A DNA stretch of 64,000 nt from Panicum virgatum (Eukaryota > Streptophyta > Magnoliopsida > Poales > Poaceae): the NCBI RefSeq assembly GCF_016808335.1, contig NC_053146.1, positions 38,560,470 through 38,624,469 on the forward strand, given 5' to 3'. This document shows positions 55,829-64,000 of the stretch, piece by piece (position 1 is the first letter of the stretch; each line of letters opens with the position of its first letter). The notes beneath the pieces are model-generated. The model was not told the origin of the DNA, ran no database searches, and was given only the letters and a program-made list of their open reading frames with translations. A program made the translations under genes and the position numbers.

Positions 55829-57155
55829 ATGGAGGAGGAGGCGAGGCCGAGCAAGAAGGCACGCGGCGGGGGCGCTGGCTCCCGCCTGACGGCGTTCGCG
55901 CTCCGCCTGGCGAAGCGCCTCGCCTCGCCGTGGGCGATGCCGACGGTGGCGACCAGAACCAGCAGAACCTCGTCTTCTCGCCGGTGTCCATCTACACCGC
56001 GCTGTCCCTGGTGGCGGCCGGGGCACGCGGCACCACCCTGGACGAGCTCCTCGCCTCGCTCGGCGCGGCGTCGCGAGACGAGCTCGCCGTGTTCGCCCGT
56101 GACGTGGCGGAGCGCACCCTCGCGGACCAATCCGGGTCCCGCGGCGGCGGTCCGCTCGTCGCCTTCGCGTGCGGGCTCTGGCACGAGAAGACGGTGGCGC
56201 TGAAGCCGGCCTACCGCGCAGTCGCCGTGGAATCCTACAAGGCCGATGCGCGCTCTGCCGATTTCAGCACAAAGGTGAGATCGTTCATACATAGCATACG
56301 CATGCTGAATTATATCTGAACCTGTAAACATGCTCGCAGCCAGAAAAGGCAAGAAACAGGTGGGTCTCGAAAGCCACGAAGGATCTCATCACATCGATTC
56401 TTCCTCCTGGTTCTGTGAACTCTGATACCGGCCTCGTGGTCGCCAACGCCATCTACTTCAAGGGCATGTGGTCCCTGCCATTCGACAGGGTGGACACGGA
56501 GACGAGGCAGTTCCACCTCCTCGACGGCAGCACGGAGACGAGGATCAGGCGGTCGCTGTGCACAAAGGGTTCAAGGTGCTCAAGCTAGCGTACCTGCCCT
56601 ACCGGCTGCCCCGCTGGCAGGATCGGTATCTCGGTGGGCGCGGAAGCAAGCAGAAGGGCTCCGCCTCCGACGACGAGCAGCCACGGTTTTCGATGTGCGT
56701 CTTCCTCCCCGACGCCCGCGACGGCCTGCCCGAGCTCGTGGACAAGATGGCCTCCCACCCCAACTTCCTCTGGGACCACCTGCCGACGGATCGCCGCAAC
56801 ACCGGCGAGGTGCGGCTGCCAAAGTTCAAGCTCTCCTTCTCCAGCCGATTCAATGGCGTTCTTGAGGCCATGGGGGGTGCAAACCGCCTTTGACCCAGCC
56901 AGGGCCGACCTGAAAGACATGCTGGAGGGCGACCTGCCTCTGGTAGTGGAGCATGTGTTCCACAAGGCGGTCATCGAGGTGGACGAGGAGGGGACAGAAG
57001 CAGCGGCCTCTACCGCCTGCGTGGTGCGGTTGTTAAGTTATACTACCCCTGTGAAATTTGTTGCGGACCATCCATTTGCGTTCTTTGTGGTGGAGGAGGT
57101 GTCTGCTACCATCGTCTTCATGGGACACGTCCTCGACCCGACGTCAAGAGATTAG
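55829..57155 (+). pseudogene. plant serpin pseudogene
   Basis: The two-exon gene structure of plant serpins (suicide-substrate protease inhibitors) is preserved. Exon 1 runs 55829-56274 and exon 2 56340-57155, with a 65-bp GT-AG intron before PEKARN. Recognisable parts are the start (LTAFALRLAKRLA), [55 protein letters not shown], the reactive-centre hinge ([10 protein letters not shown]), and the C-terminal [14 protein letters not shown] and FMGHVLDP. Three breaks change frame: about 55915-55930, about 56526-56545 (with residues missing) and a run of six G at 56872-56877. An ATG at 55930 would bypass only the first break and loses the first helix. The P1 region reads CVVRLLSY, unlike the usual plant LR-type centre. 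It is a pseudogene unless the assembly is wrong. Confidence 0.88.
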
Positions 57156-57483
57156 AGTCGTAAATAATGTGTTGGGGAAGTTCTATCCTTAATTATCTCT
57201 CATAAATTATTTATAGCTACGTTTTGTCAAGAATAAAACTCCATGTGGGCTGTGGCTAGTCCTGCATGCTGATCGATATTCGATACTAGGCTCAGAGTTG
57301 TGTAAGCGGTATTAATTAGCTGCTGGATGATGTTATCTTAGCTTGATGTGCTTGTGTTTCAGTAAGCGGTCTTCGTCATCTAATATCATCTTTGTATAGC
57401 AGCTCGAGTTTTAATTTCGTTGCGTTCAATTAATTAATTAATGTTTGCTAAACGATGGATGACAAGTTTCAATATCAGGCCTA
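57156..57483. other. intergenic, nothing recognised
   Basis: 3' flank of the serpin pseudogene; no gene or repeat seen. Confidence 0.5.
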
Positions 57484-57818
57484 GGGCCATTCCGAGTGGA
57501 GGTTTTATGAGTTCATGCAAATAGGGTGCCATATGTTATAATTTTAGATAATGTGGCACTTGATTAATAAGGATAGATATGAAATAGGTTTCATCTAGAT
57601 AAAATTATGTATGCTTTTAGATAATGTGGCACTTGATTAATAAGGATAGAATTAAATATATGATTAGAGCCGAAATAGCAAACGTGAAATAATTATTGTA
57701 TGCTTTTCTGCCATAGTGTAATTCATTGTGGAGTGAGTTTCATCTATGGTTTTATTTTTGTTTTGTTGACTTGGCACTCTTAGAAATAATAAAATGAAAC
57801 CACCCATTGGCATTGGCT
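57484..57818. mobile_element. possible MITE with internal 36-bp duplication
   Basis: The left end GGGCCATTCCGAGTGGAGG and the reversed right end AGCCAATGCCAATGGGTGG form an imperfect inverted repeat reaching GTGCCA on both sides. A 36-bp segment containing GATAATGTGGCACTTG occurs at 57542-57577 and 57615-57650. No target duplication is clear. Confidence 0.4.
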
Positions 57819-58164
57819 AAGGTATTTACGGGCTCACATAATTTGTTGTTAATGTTGTTATTATATATATACTTCTCTAGTTGGAGACAGGATTAAACCT
57901 GCGCCTCTTCCAGTTGAATGCTACACTACCTCACTGCCTGGTCAATAGTGACATCACCGCCGGTTCCCGGACCCGTTGGATTAGGGTCGACAGTGATGAC
58001 TTGGGCCATCACCACCGGTTCTAGACCTAGCAGGCCATCACCACCACTTCTAGACGCGGCATGCTTGTCACAAAAGAATGAGAACATGCCGTCGAGCCGC
58101 CGCCCCACTGGCCATGTGTTGGCATTCACTAGCATCACTGCCACGTTGGATGCTCCTAGGCGGC

Positions 58165-59235
58165 TGTTGATATTTCTTAATGTTCATAGATAAGATCCGC
58201 AAGTGCACGGAGATACCGTTGTATCACTTCACCCGTGAGTATTCAGAGTATCGTATTATCTCAGGGAACGAAGGTGTAACGGTCTTCTAACTAGTTTACC
58301 CGGAGGAAGAGAGAGAGAAGGGTGGCCTTTCGGTAGTGTGGTTGTCTAAGAGAAGAGATGCTTAAGAGAGAAAAACTCAACTCTCACCCGTTTGCTTCGG
58401 GCACCGATTTATTCCTGGTCTGCTAAGAGTATCCGGCTATTAGCTCTATACCCAACACTCATGTGGGGGACTACAAAGAACGGACAGGCTGTCACCACCT
58501 GCCACCTGCCCCGATAGACCGTGGAGAAAGTATGCAAACAAAGGTAACCTCTAACCTAGACACCACGTCTTCTCTATCGATTACTGCTTTAGCCCCGACT
58601 CTATCCAAGACTCGAGTCCTTAGACTAGAACACCCACCACGAGGATGGACGATGATCCTGCAAGCAAATGAAAACAAAAACTTAACTCTGATAAAAAACT
58701 GACCAAGTAGACGAAGACCCGGATACTTACTCGAAAGAGGCTCATATCCACCAAGGTACAAGCACAGGGAAGCCGACAACTTCAGCCCTCCTCCCGAACT
58801 TCTCCTCGCATACTCCCTGGCCTAATCTTACAACTGGAGCCCCTCTACATATGTCCTCTAGTGGCATGTGGGCGTGGAATGAATGAGAGAATGGATGAAT
58901 GGATGAGTGGTTTGTGAGGGGTGAGGGGAGCCCCTTTTATAGTCCAAGGAGATCGTTTCCCGCCATAATTGATATGGAAATATGTGGGCACCGTCTTCTA
59001 GAGGATAAGATCGAATCTTCTGCCAAGAAGCACCTAGATGGGAGCCTGTCTGGGTTCAGGCGTCCCTAGATGGCACTCCCCCAGGCCCACCTTCCTCTGG
59101 TTGGCTGACAGGTGGGCCCTAACCTTATCCCTTGGGTGCTCGTGCCTTGGCGCGCCTGTTTCCTATGGTTTGTGGGAATGACTCGCACAGCATGCCCTGG
59201 ACCATTCTCATTGCTCCTTGATCTGCCTTTCCTGT
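58165..59235 (-). mobile_element. LTR or LTR fragment of an unidentified retrotransposon
   Basis: On the minus strand the sequence ends ..AAATATCAACA (58165), after CGTGCACTTGCGG and a G/C-rich leader. TATAAAAGGGGC lies at about 58932-58943, giving the TATA-to-leader layout of an LTR. The preceding boundary (plus-strand right end) was not found; 59235 is a guess where Ulp1-like sequence may resume. No target duplication could be matched. Short frames inside are not genes. Confidence 0.5.
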
Positions 59236-59399
59236 GATCACTTTGTAATTCTGCAAAAATACAATTTTTATGAGAATACAAGTAAAAATCAGTTTCTAAA
59301 GTCAAATGGAGAGTTTGAGTAGAGACAAGGCTGAGCAGTATACATTTACAGATGCTTTTTTCATGATGCTTATGTCAGAGTCCATCATGTTCAATGCAA

Positions 59400-60604
59400 C
59401 ATAGAATCCACACAACATGCTCCCCGATGGATGTTGAGCGCACTGCATGAAGGTACCAAAATGACACAAGTTAAGGCAGTTCCAAATATGTATTAAGGGG
59501 CCAAAAATAAAACCTCTCTCTTACCGGGAAATCTGTCTTGTGCGTGAGTTTAGCTTTGCTTTTTGACTTTGTTTTCGTCATCTTTTTCTCAATTTTGTCC
59601 ATGTGCTCTGAATAGGCCCTGCGTGATCAGCAATATCAATTAAAAACATTAAGCGATGGAATTTGTGTGAACAAAACCTTCAATATACTTACCAGTTCAC
59701 ATCAGTTATGACGTCCTTGAACTTTCTCATTGGCCAAGTTTTAGCATAATCTAAATACAAAACAACATCCCACTTCATAGCAATGATCACTAGTATCCAG
59801 TGTCCACCGGTGTTTTAGGCACCCACCACAAAGTCGTGCTTCGTAGCCTTTGTAATTGCTTGTGTTACCTCTTTCGTCTGGAATTGAAGCATTGTGGCTG
59901 AGAATACTTGTGGATCCAAAAACCCGACATCGTTCTGCATCTGATTTGCCTATTGCTTCATTCTCCTACAAATGAACGAATTGTTAGCATGCATTTTTGT
60001 GGTAAAAATTAAAGAATATTGATTTTAGTTTGAAGGTACTTACAATGTCCAGCACCTCAACAAGCCAACATCCAGACTGTCCATGTTGAAAAGGTCATAC
60101 AAGTCATTGAATCCAATTGTGATGCTTAATTCACCATCACTTTCAAAGTAGGATGCAGCCACCTTTGCAGTAATGCTATCAGCACCCTTTGCACTTTGTT
60201 CCATGAAGTAAGCATGCAAGGATTGACAACTTTGCCCAGCAGCCTCTAAAGCCTCTTCTGACGACAAAGGCTCACCAAGCTTGTATTTTGGATTAGCAGT
60301 AGTCCAAATAGTGCCAACATTTGAGTTTTTAGTGTTACTCCTGTTGTGGCTGCTGCTTAGGCATAGTCTGAGGTTGGTTGAGGTGCTGCAGGTGCTCATG
60401 CTGATGCTACTGGCTGATCTCCTCCTTCTGCTCATGCTGCTCATGCTGCTGGCTGAGCTGGGCCTTCTACTCATGCTCCTTCTGCTCATGCTGCTGCTGC
60501 TGGCTGAGCTGCTCCTTCTGCTCATGCTCCTTCTACACATGCTGCTGCTGCTTAATCTGCTGCTGATTGAGGTGCTGATTCTACTAAGGCTGCTTTGGCT
60601 GATT
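59400..60604 (-). pseudogene. CACTA-associated Ulp1-like cysteine protease
   Basis: From 60604 the frame has a low-complexity repeat (SMSRR/SSAS; Gln/His/Glu-rich in the neighbouring frame), then KLGEPLSSEEALEAAGQSCQSLHAYF and FNDLYDLFNMDSLDVGLL, typical of the region ahead of the protease in these proteins. Further on come the protease blocks: NTGGHWILV with the catalytic His (about 59800), YLDYAKTW with the Asp (about 59752) and PSGSMLCGFYV with the Cys (about 59411). The triad is thus present. Stops precede NTGG and lie within KQ.ANQ, and an intron probably follows 60040. Ulp1-like proteases cut ubiquitin-like modifiers; the role in CACTA elements is unsettled. It looks decayed. Confidence 0.7.
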
Positions 60605-60897
60605 CTAAGCAGTAGGTCCATCTGAAGTTGTACCAGCTGATGTGGCTGCAGAGGTGGGAGCTCTTGACCTGGGTGGTATAACAATTCTTAGCCTTGGCCA
60701 CTGTATCTGTTGCAAGAGAGAATCACCTAGGGTTGTGATCTCATCCCCTTCTCGGATAGGCAGTTTGATGTGCCTTGAATTGACCCACACATAAGTAGGT
60801 TGCACCACTACATACCCATACTCTACCGGTATTGTATGACAAGTCTCTTGATTTGGATAGACAGTGGCTAATGCGAGCTCCATGCTATAGTTGCCGC
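60605..60897 (-). pseudogene. CACTA protein, DUF8039-like part (split by insertion)
   Basis: The frame NYSMELALATVYP, VEYGYVVVQPTYVW, LPIREGDEITTLGDSLLQQIQWPR matches the domain that usually precedes the Ulp1 part in CACTA proteins. It joins directly to CSLLDGG at 63218-63260 once the SIRE-like element and one copy of its GCCGC duplication are left out, so the insertion split an open frame. Confidence 0.65.
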
Positions 60898-60969
60898 TGT
60901 AGCGAAAATGGCATCTCATGCCATATTTCAATATAATGTTTTGGTGATTGATATAGACAACACAACACT

Positions 60970-61688
60970 AATGCACACATTTAGGGGGAGCTAACTCTAT
61001 AACTTATGTTAGTGTGACTAATATGCTTTAAAAGTGCTATTTGTTGTAGTCACCTAGAGCTATCTCCATGAGTTCAAATTTCTTTTGAACACTACCCCTA
61101 CAAGTCACAATTGGCATCACAATTGGTGTCAAGATAGGAGGTGCCACAAGCTTTGAAAAAGGGGGAGCTTGTTCAAACAAAGGGAGATATGCCAAATTTA
61201 GTGGGTATAGCACTCTATCACTAGTAAATTTCTTTTGCTACTAATGCTCCTTGTTGCTAGTGGTTATGAAGCTTTTTAGGTGTTTGATGACAAAGGGGGA
61301 GAAATGTACCCTAAAAGCAAGGGGAGGAATGGAAAATGCAATGCAAAAGGATGCATGGTGATAGGGGGAGGTACTTAGTCAATGTGTGGGAGAAGTGCAA
61401 TTTGATGATCCCATGGACTAAGGTACAAAATTTTCATTGCTCATATGGTTCAAACCACACAATTGTCTTACATTGGCCACAAGCCATTGTTTCACAATTG
61501 CTATCAAGCCGGAAGTACTTTTTCCTATGGACTAATCAAATGCCGGTAGCTTTTAAAATGAGTATTGAAATGTCATCCGAGCAAGCTAAGTAGTTTCTAA
61601 CTTTTCAAATTGGTATCAATTTCATATTCTTGCAATTCATCTTGCTTGCTTTGGTTGTGTTGTCATCAATCACCAAAAAGGGGGAGAT
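60970..61688 (+). promoter_or_regulatory. multiple polypurine tracts before the 3' LTR
   Basis: GGGGGAG-like tracts occur near 60984, 61160, 61181, 61294, 61321, 61364 and 61677. The last, AAAAAGGGGGAGAT, adjoins the LTR and is identical to the tract at 22315-22328 of the other SIRE-like element. Confidence 0.7.
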
Positions 61689-63217
61689 TGTAGCGAAAAA
61701 TGGCCTCTCATGCCATATTTCAATATAATGTTTTGGTGATTGATATAGACAACACAACACTTGGACTAATATGATTGTTAAGATGACCATTCTCAGGCTT
61801 TTAGGTTCAAGTGATGACAAAGAGAAGATAGGCGTAGCTAGGCCCGAAGGGCCGCACCTACGGTGGTTCCGCTAACCTCTTCGGTCCAAAGGACAAGAAT
61901 TGAAGAGACCGTGAAAGAATCCAAGTCGAAAAGATCAAGACAGAGACTTTTTGCTATCACCGGTTAAACCGATGATGAGCAAATTGTACTCACCGGTGCA
62001 ATGAACCCAGAAGCTGAGGCTAGGGTTTTGCGTCGGTTGAACCGACGATGAAGATATTGAATATATCGGTGCAACGGCAGAAGAAGACCAAGGGAAATGC
62101 ATACATCGGTTGAACCGATGATACACCGGTCAATTACGTCGGTGTAGTTGTCCAGAGAGTTGGTTTTCGGGAACTCTGGGACAGTTACATGCACCGGTTA
62201 AACCGGCGATGAAGATGCATTCACCGGTTGATTACGTCGGTTGATTAATGTAACCGTTGAAGTATAACGGCTAGTTGGAAAAAGGTGCTCACCAGTTAAA
62301 CCGGTGATGGCACAAAGTGGATCATCGGTTTAACCGGTGACAGCGCTTTTTTTCAGCCACTTTTCCAACGGCTCGTTTGGGGTGTGTGGGCTATATATAC
62401 CCCCCAAGGCCGGTTGCTGCATATGGTTGGACACCAGAAAAGTTGAAGGAAGTGTTGCCCAAGCAAACTAACATCTCCAACCATCCTAGCAAAGCTTAGT
62501 GTCATATCTAGCTTGTGAGAGAGTGCTTTGTGCACTTGTATAGGGATTAGTTCTTACGAGAGCTCCCTTGAGCAAAGTCTTGCTGCGGCAAGCAATCGTG
62601 TACTCGTCGTGTGACCCTCTGACTTGGTGTGGAGCGGCAACGACACTTTGTGCGGGGAAGGAGACCCCTCTTGGTGAGAAGCTCCAATAGTGAAGACGGT
62701 GCCGTTGGTGACGCTTTGAGAGAGACGGTGGCGGTGGCCTTGTCTTGGTGATTTGGCGCCACTTAGCCTTTGCTTGCCTTAAGCCTTGGTGGCGAACGCA
62801 AGACGGTGATCAAGCGAAGAGACTCGGCATCACACTTGTTCGTGTTGGACAAGTGGCCGTGGACGTAGGGAGGGACTTGGTGTCCTAACCGAACCACGTT
62901 AAATCGTGTGTCTTGGTGTCTTCACGGGAGTTTGCATATTCTCTCCCTTACCTCTTTACTTACCGTATTACGTTTCCGCATTTGCTCTATCTTGCGTGCA
63001 TTTACTTTCCTTGTTAGTTTGATTAGGATTGGCTATAGGTTGCAAGTCTTTTAGGGGTAAGTAGAGAGTAGCATAGATAAACCTTAGTCATAACTAGCAT
63101 GTGTAGGACGTGTTAGGTTTATCTTATGCAAATAGATTGAGCCCTAGGATAGAAAGCGATTAGCGACCCTATTCACCCCCTCCCCCTCTAGGGTCGGACA
63201 CCCCGGTGATCCTTACA
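61689..63217 (+). repeat. 3' LTR of the second SIRE-like element
   Basis: 1529 bp. U3 holds ACCGGT-type pairs with a 3-bp gap (61959, 62032, 62105, 62193, 62291, 62324) and a 7-bp gap (62125, 62223), AACGGCTAGTT at 62266 and AACGGCTCGTT at 62367, and TATATATACCCC at 62392. The end CACCCCCTCCCCCTCTAGGG resembles the start of the other SIRE-like LTR (CCTAGAGGGGGG reversed). Confidence 0.85.
61959..62338. repeat. ACCGGT-type palindrome array in the second SIRE-like LTR
   Basis: Degenerate (A/G)(C/T)CGGT sites occur in pairs. ACCGGT-TAA-ACCG occurs at 61959 and 62193, GTCGGT-TGA-ACCGAC at 62032, ATCGGT-TGA-ACCGAT at 62105, ACCAGT-TAA-ACCGGT at 62291 and ATCGGT-TTA-ACCGGT at 62324. ACCGGT-N7-GTCGGT occurs at 62125 (CAATTAC) and 62223 (TGATTAC). 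Gaps of 3 and 7 bp equal those in the 11.4-kb element although gap sequences and families differ. Confidence 0.9.
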
Positions 63218-64000
63218 GCCGCCATCCAAAAGACTGCACTTAGTAGGCCCTGTGAGCAGGTCTATTGTGTCCGGCTCAGGTGATGGACAGAATGGTTGAA
63301 ACTCATTGTTCTCCTCGTTGACATTTGCTTCTTCTTCCTCACAGCCATTACCCTTGCGGCCTTGGGTGATACACAGACCCTCTGGTATGTGCACGCCTGC
63401 AACTCTTAGCAACTCCATAACTCTAGTGATTGCTTCACCAACTATCTCTTCCTTGTCCACATCAGACCTCCTTTTTTTCTTCTTCCTGTACATCCAGCAC
63501 ACTCTTCGCCAAACTCTTTACCCCAGCCAACTGAACTAGACACACCTCGGACCCGACCTCGATGCTTTGCATTCTCAAGTGCCTCGGTCATAAGATCATT
63601 CTCCTTAACCCCAATGAAAGAACCATCGCTAGCTTGAGCTGCAATTCTTTTCACCTTATCTACTACCTCCGCCACCATAGGGGAACTGAATGCTACGTCC
63701 CCGCTTTCCACTAGTGTTCTTTCCTGACCTTGCCCACAGATATGGCCTCGAACGGCCAGGATATTGCTCCCAAGGGTTTTCTTTTCCTTCTGCGGCTAGC
63801 TTTTGGTCCTCCTCCTCCTCCCACTCTTTCCTTTTACCATAATAACCTTTTCTGTCCATCTTGTGGGGCTTATTGTGCTTTGCTCTCTTATCTTTCATAT
63901 CTTGGCTCACATGCTCAAAAAATGGAGAATTGGTTGTATCCACAAACTCCTCCCAATCTTCTGGCTTCAAAAAAGGATGCTTCTCAAAGGGAAGCTCGTC
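63218..64000 (-). pseudogene. CACTA protein, transposase_24-like N-terminal part
   Basis: The frame from the window edge reads EDWEEFVDTTNSPFFE, KRAKHNKPHKMDRKGYYGKR and EEEDQKLAAEGKENPWEQYPG, the usual pattern of plant transposase_24 (Ptta/En/Spm) domains. A second frame (63442-63711) continues with FSSPMVAEVVDKVKRIAAQ and NDLMTEALENAKHRGRVRG. A third (63188-63502) contains VGEAITRVMELLRVAG and a Glu-rich spacer and ends at CSLLDGG. The two changes of frame are frameshifts or unrecognised introns. The start lies outside the window. Confidence 0.68.

Larger units (their letters stand above)
60898..63217 (+). mobile_element. second SIRE-like Copia element, internally deleted
   Basis: It begins TGTAGCG, ends ..CCTTACA and is flanked by the perfect duplication GCCGC (60893-60897 and 63218-63222). 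Only about 72 bp of the 5' LTR remain (60898-60969); then comes 0.7 kb of the 3' end of the interior with seven G-rich polypurine tracts, then a full 3' LTR (61689-63217). The deletion therefore removed most of the 5' LTR, gag, pol and the extra ORF. It inserted into the CACTA protein frame. Confidence 0.87.
57924..64000 (-). mobile_element. CACTA (En/Spm-type) element, one end, extends beyond the window
   Basis: The terminus CACTACCTCACTGCCTGG is at 57924. Subterminal repeats of CATCACC(G/A)CCGGTTC type follow at 57952-57970, 58007-58026 and 58036-58053, as is usual for grass CACTA ends. Coding remnants on the minus strand follow the order of CACTA accessory proteins: transposase_24-like, DUF8039-like, then Ulp1-protease-like nearest this end. 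The other terminus and the main transposase lie outside. Two later insertions interrupt it: an LTR at 58165 and a SIRE-like element at 60898-63217. Confidence 0.65.

Noticed and set aside
55930..56319. Alternative serpin start at 55930 giving an intact first exon
   Set aside because: It omits the first helix, reads into the intron, and does not cure the two later frame breaks.
60281..60625. Leu/Met-rich plus-strand ORF suggesting a membrane protein
   Set aside because: It is the antisense of the low-complexity Ser/Arg or Gln-rich repeat in the CACTA protein.
61960..62046. ACCGAC as a DRE/CRT stress-response element
   Set aside because: Only one copy matches the core, and it is better explained as a variant half of the ACCGGT-type palindrome pairs.

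Overview
The window is nuclear DNA of a grass (Poaceae, probably a panicoid; species not identifiable from sequence alone). The signs are one GT-AG spliced LRR receptor kinase with GC-rich coding sequence, a plant serpin pseudogene, a tRNA-Val, grass-type Stowaway and other MITEs, and nested LTR retrotransposons. Only the tRNA and the receptor kinase look like intact host genes; the rest is mobile DNA in various states of decay.

Layout. 1-4.4 kb: tRNA-Val(CAC) and MITEs. 4.4-7.5 kb: a two-exon LRR receptor-like kinase (minus strand). 7.5-16.7 kb: AT-rich degenerate repeats, a solo Gypsy LTR with a perfect 5-bp target duplication, a MITE nested in a MITE, GC-rich DNA without a recognisable gene, and a hAT-like element. 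16.7-39.9 kb: a three-level nest. An L1-like LINE (16757-39847) was split inside its reverse transcriptase by a Ty3/Gypsy element (18919-37786, minus). Its 3' LTR was in turn split by an 11.4-kb Copia-type element of SIRE-like organisation (20116-31471, minus) that carries gag and an extra 653-codon ORF but no recognisable pol. Target duplications support all three insertions, although the Gypsy one has a mismatch. 40-51 kb: more MITEs, an (AT)n tract, a DUF630/DUF632-like gene fragment, a 2.07-kb non-autonomous LTR element with PBS, PPT and TSD, and a 1.06-kb foldback Mutator-like element. 51-55 kb: a rearranged Gypsy element whose gag and pol halves face each other. 55.8-57.2 kb: a serpin pseudogene. 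57.9 kb to the end: one end of a CACTA element with transposase_24-like, DUF8039-like and Ulp1-protease-like coding remnants on the minus strand, interrupted by an LTR fragment and a second SIRE-like Copia remnant (60898-63217).

The most striking signal is a dispersed short-palindrome code in the SIRE-like elements. The palindrome ACCGGT occurs in pairs with a 3-bp gap, and pairs are joined across a gap of exactly 7 bp whose sequence varies. Seventeen clusters lie in the 11.4-kb element, in both LTRs, the non-coding interior and both ORFs. The second, different SIRE-like LTR has diverged versions with the same 3-bp and 7-bp gaps, placed upstream of its TATA box next to a shared AACGGCTAGTT motif. 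This looks like a conserved promoter or protein-binding architecture of these retrotransposons; its function is unknown.
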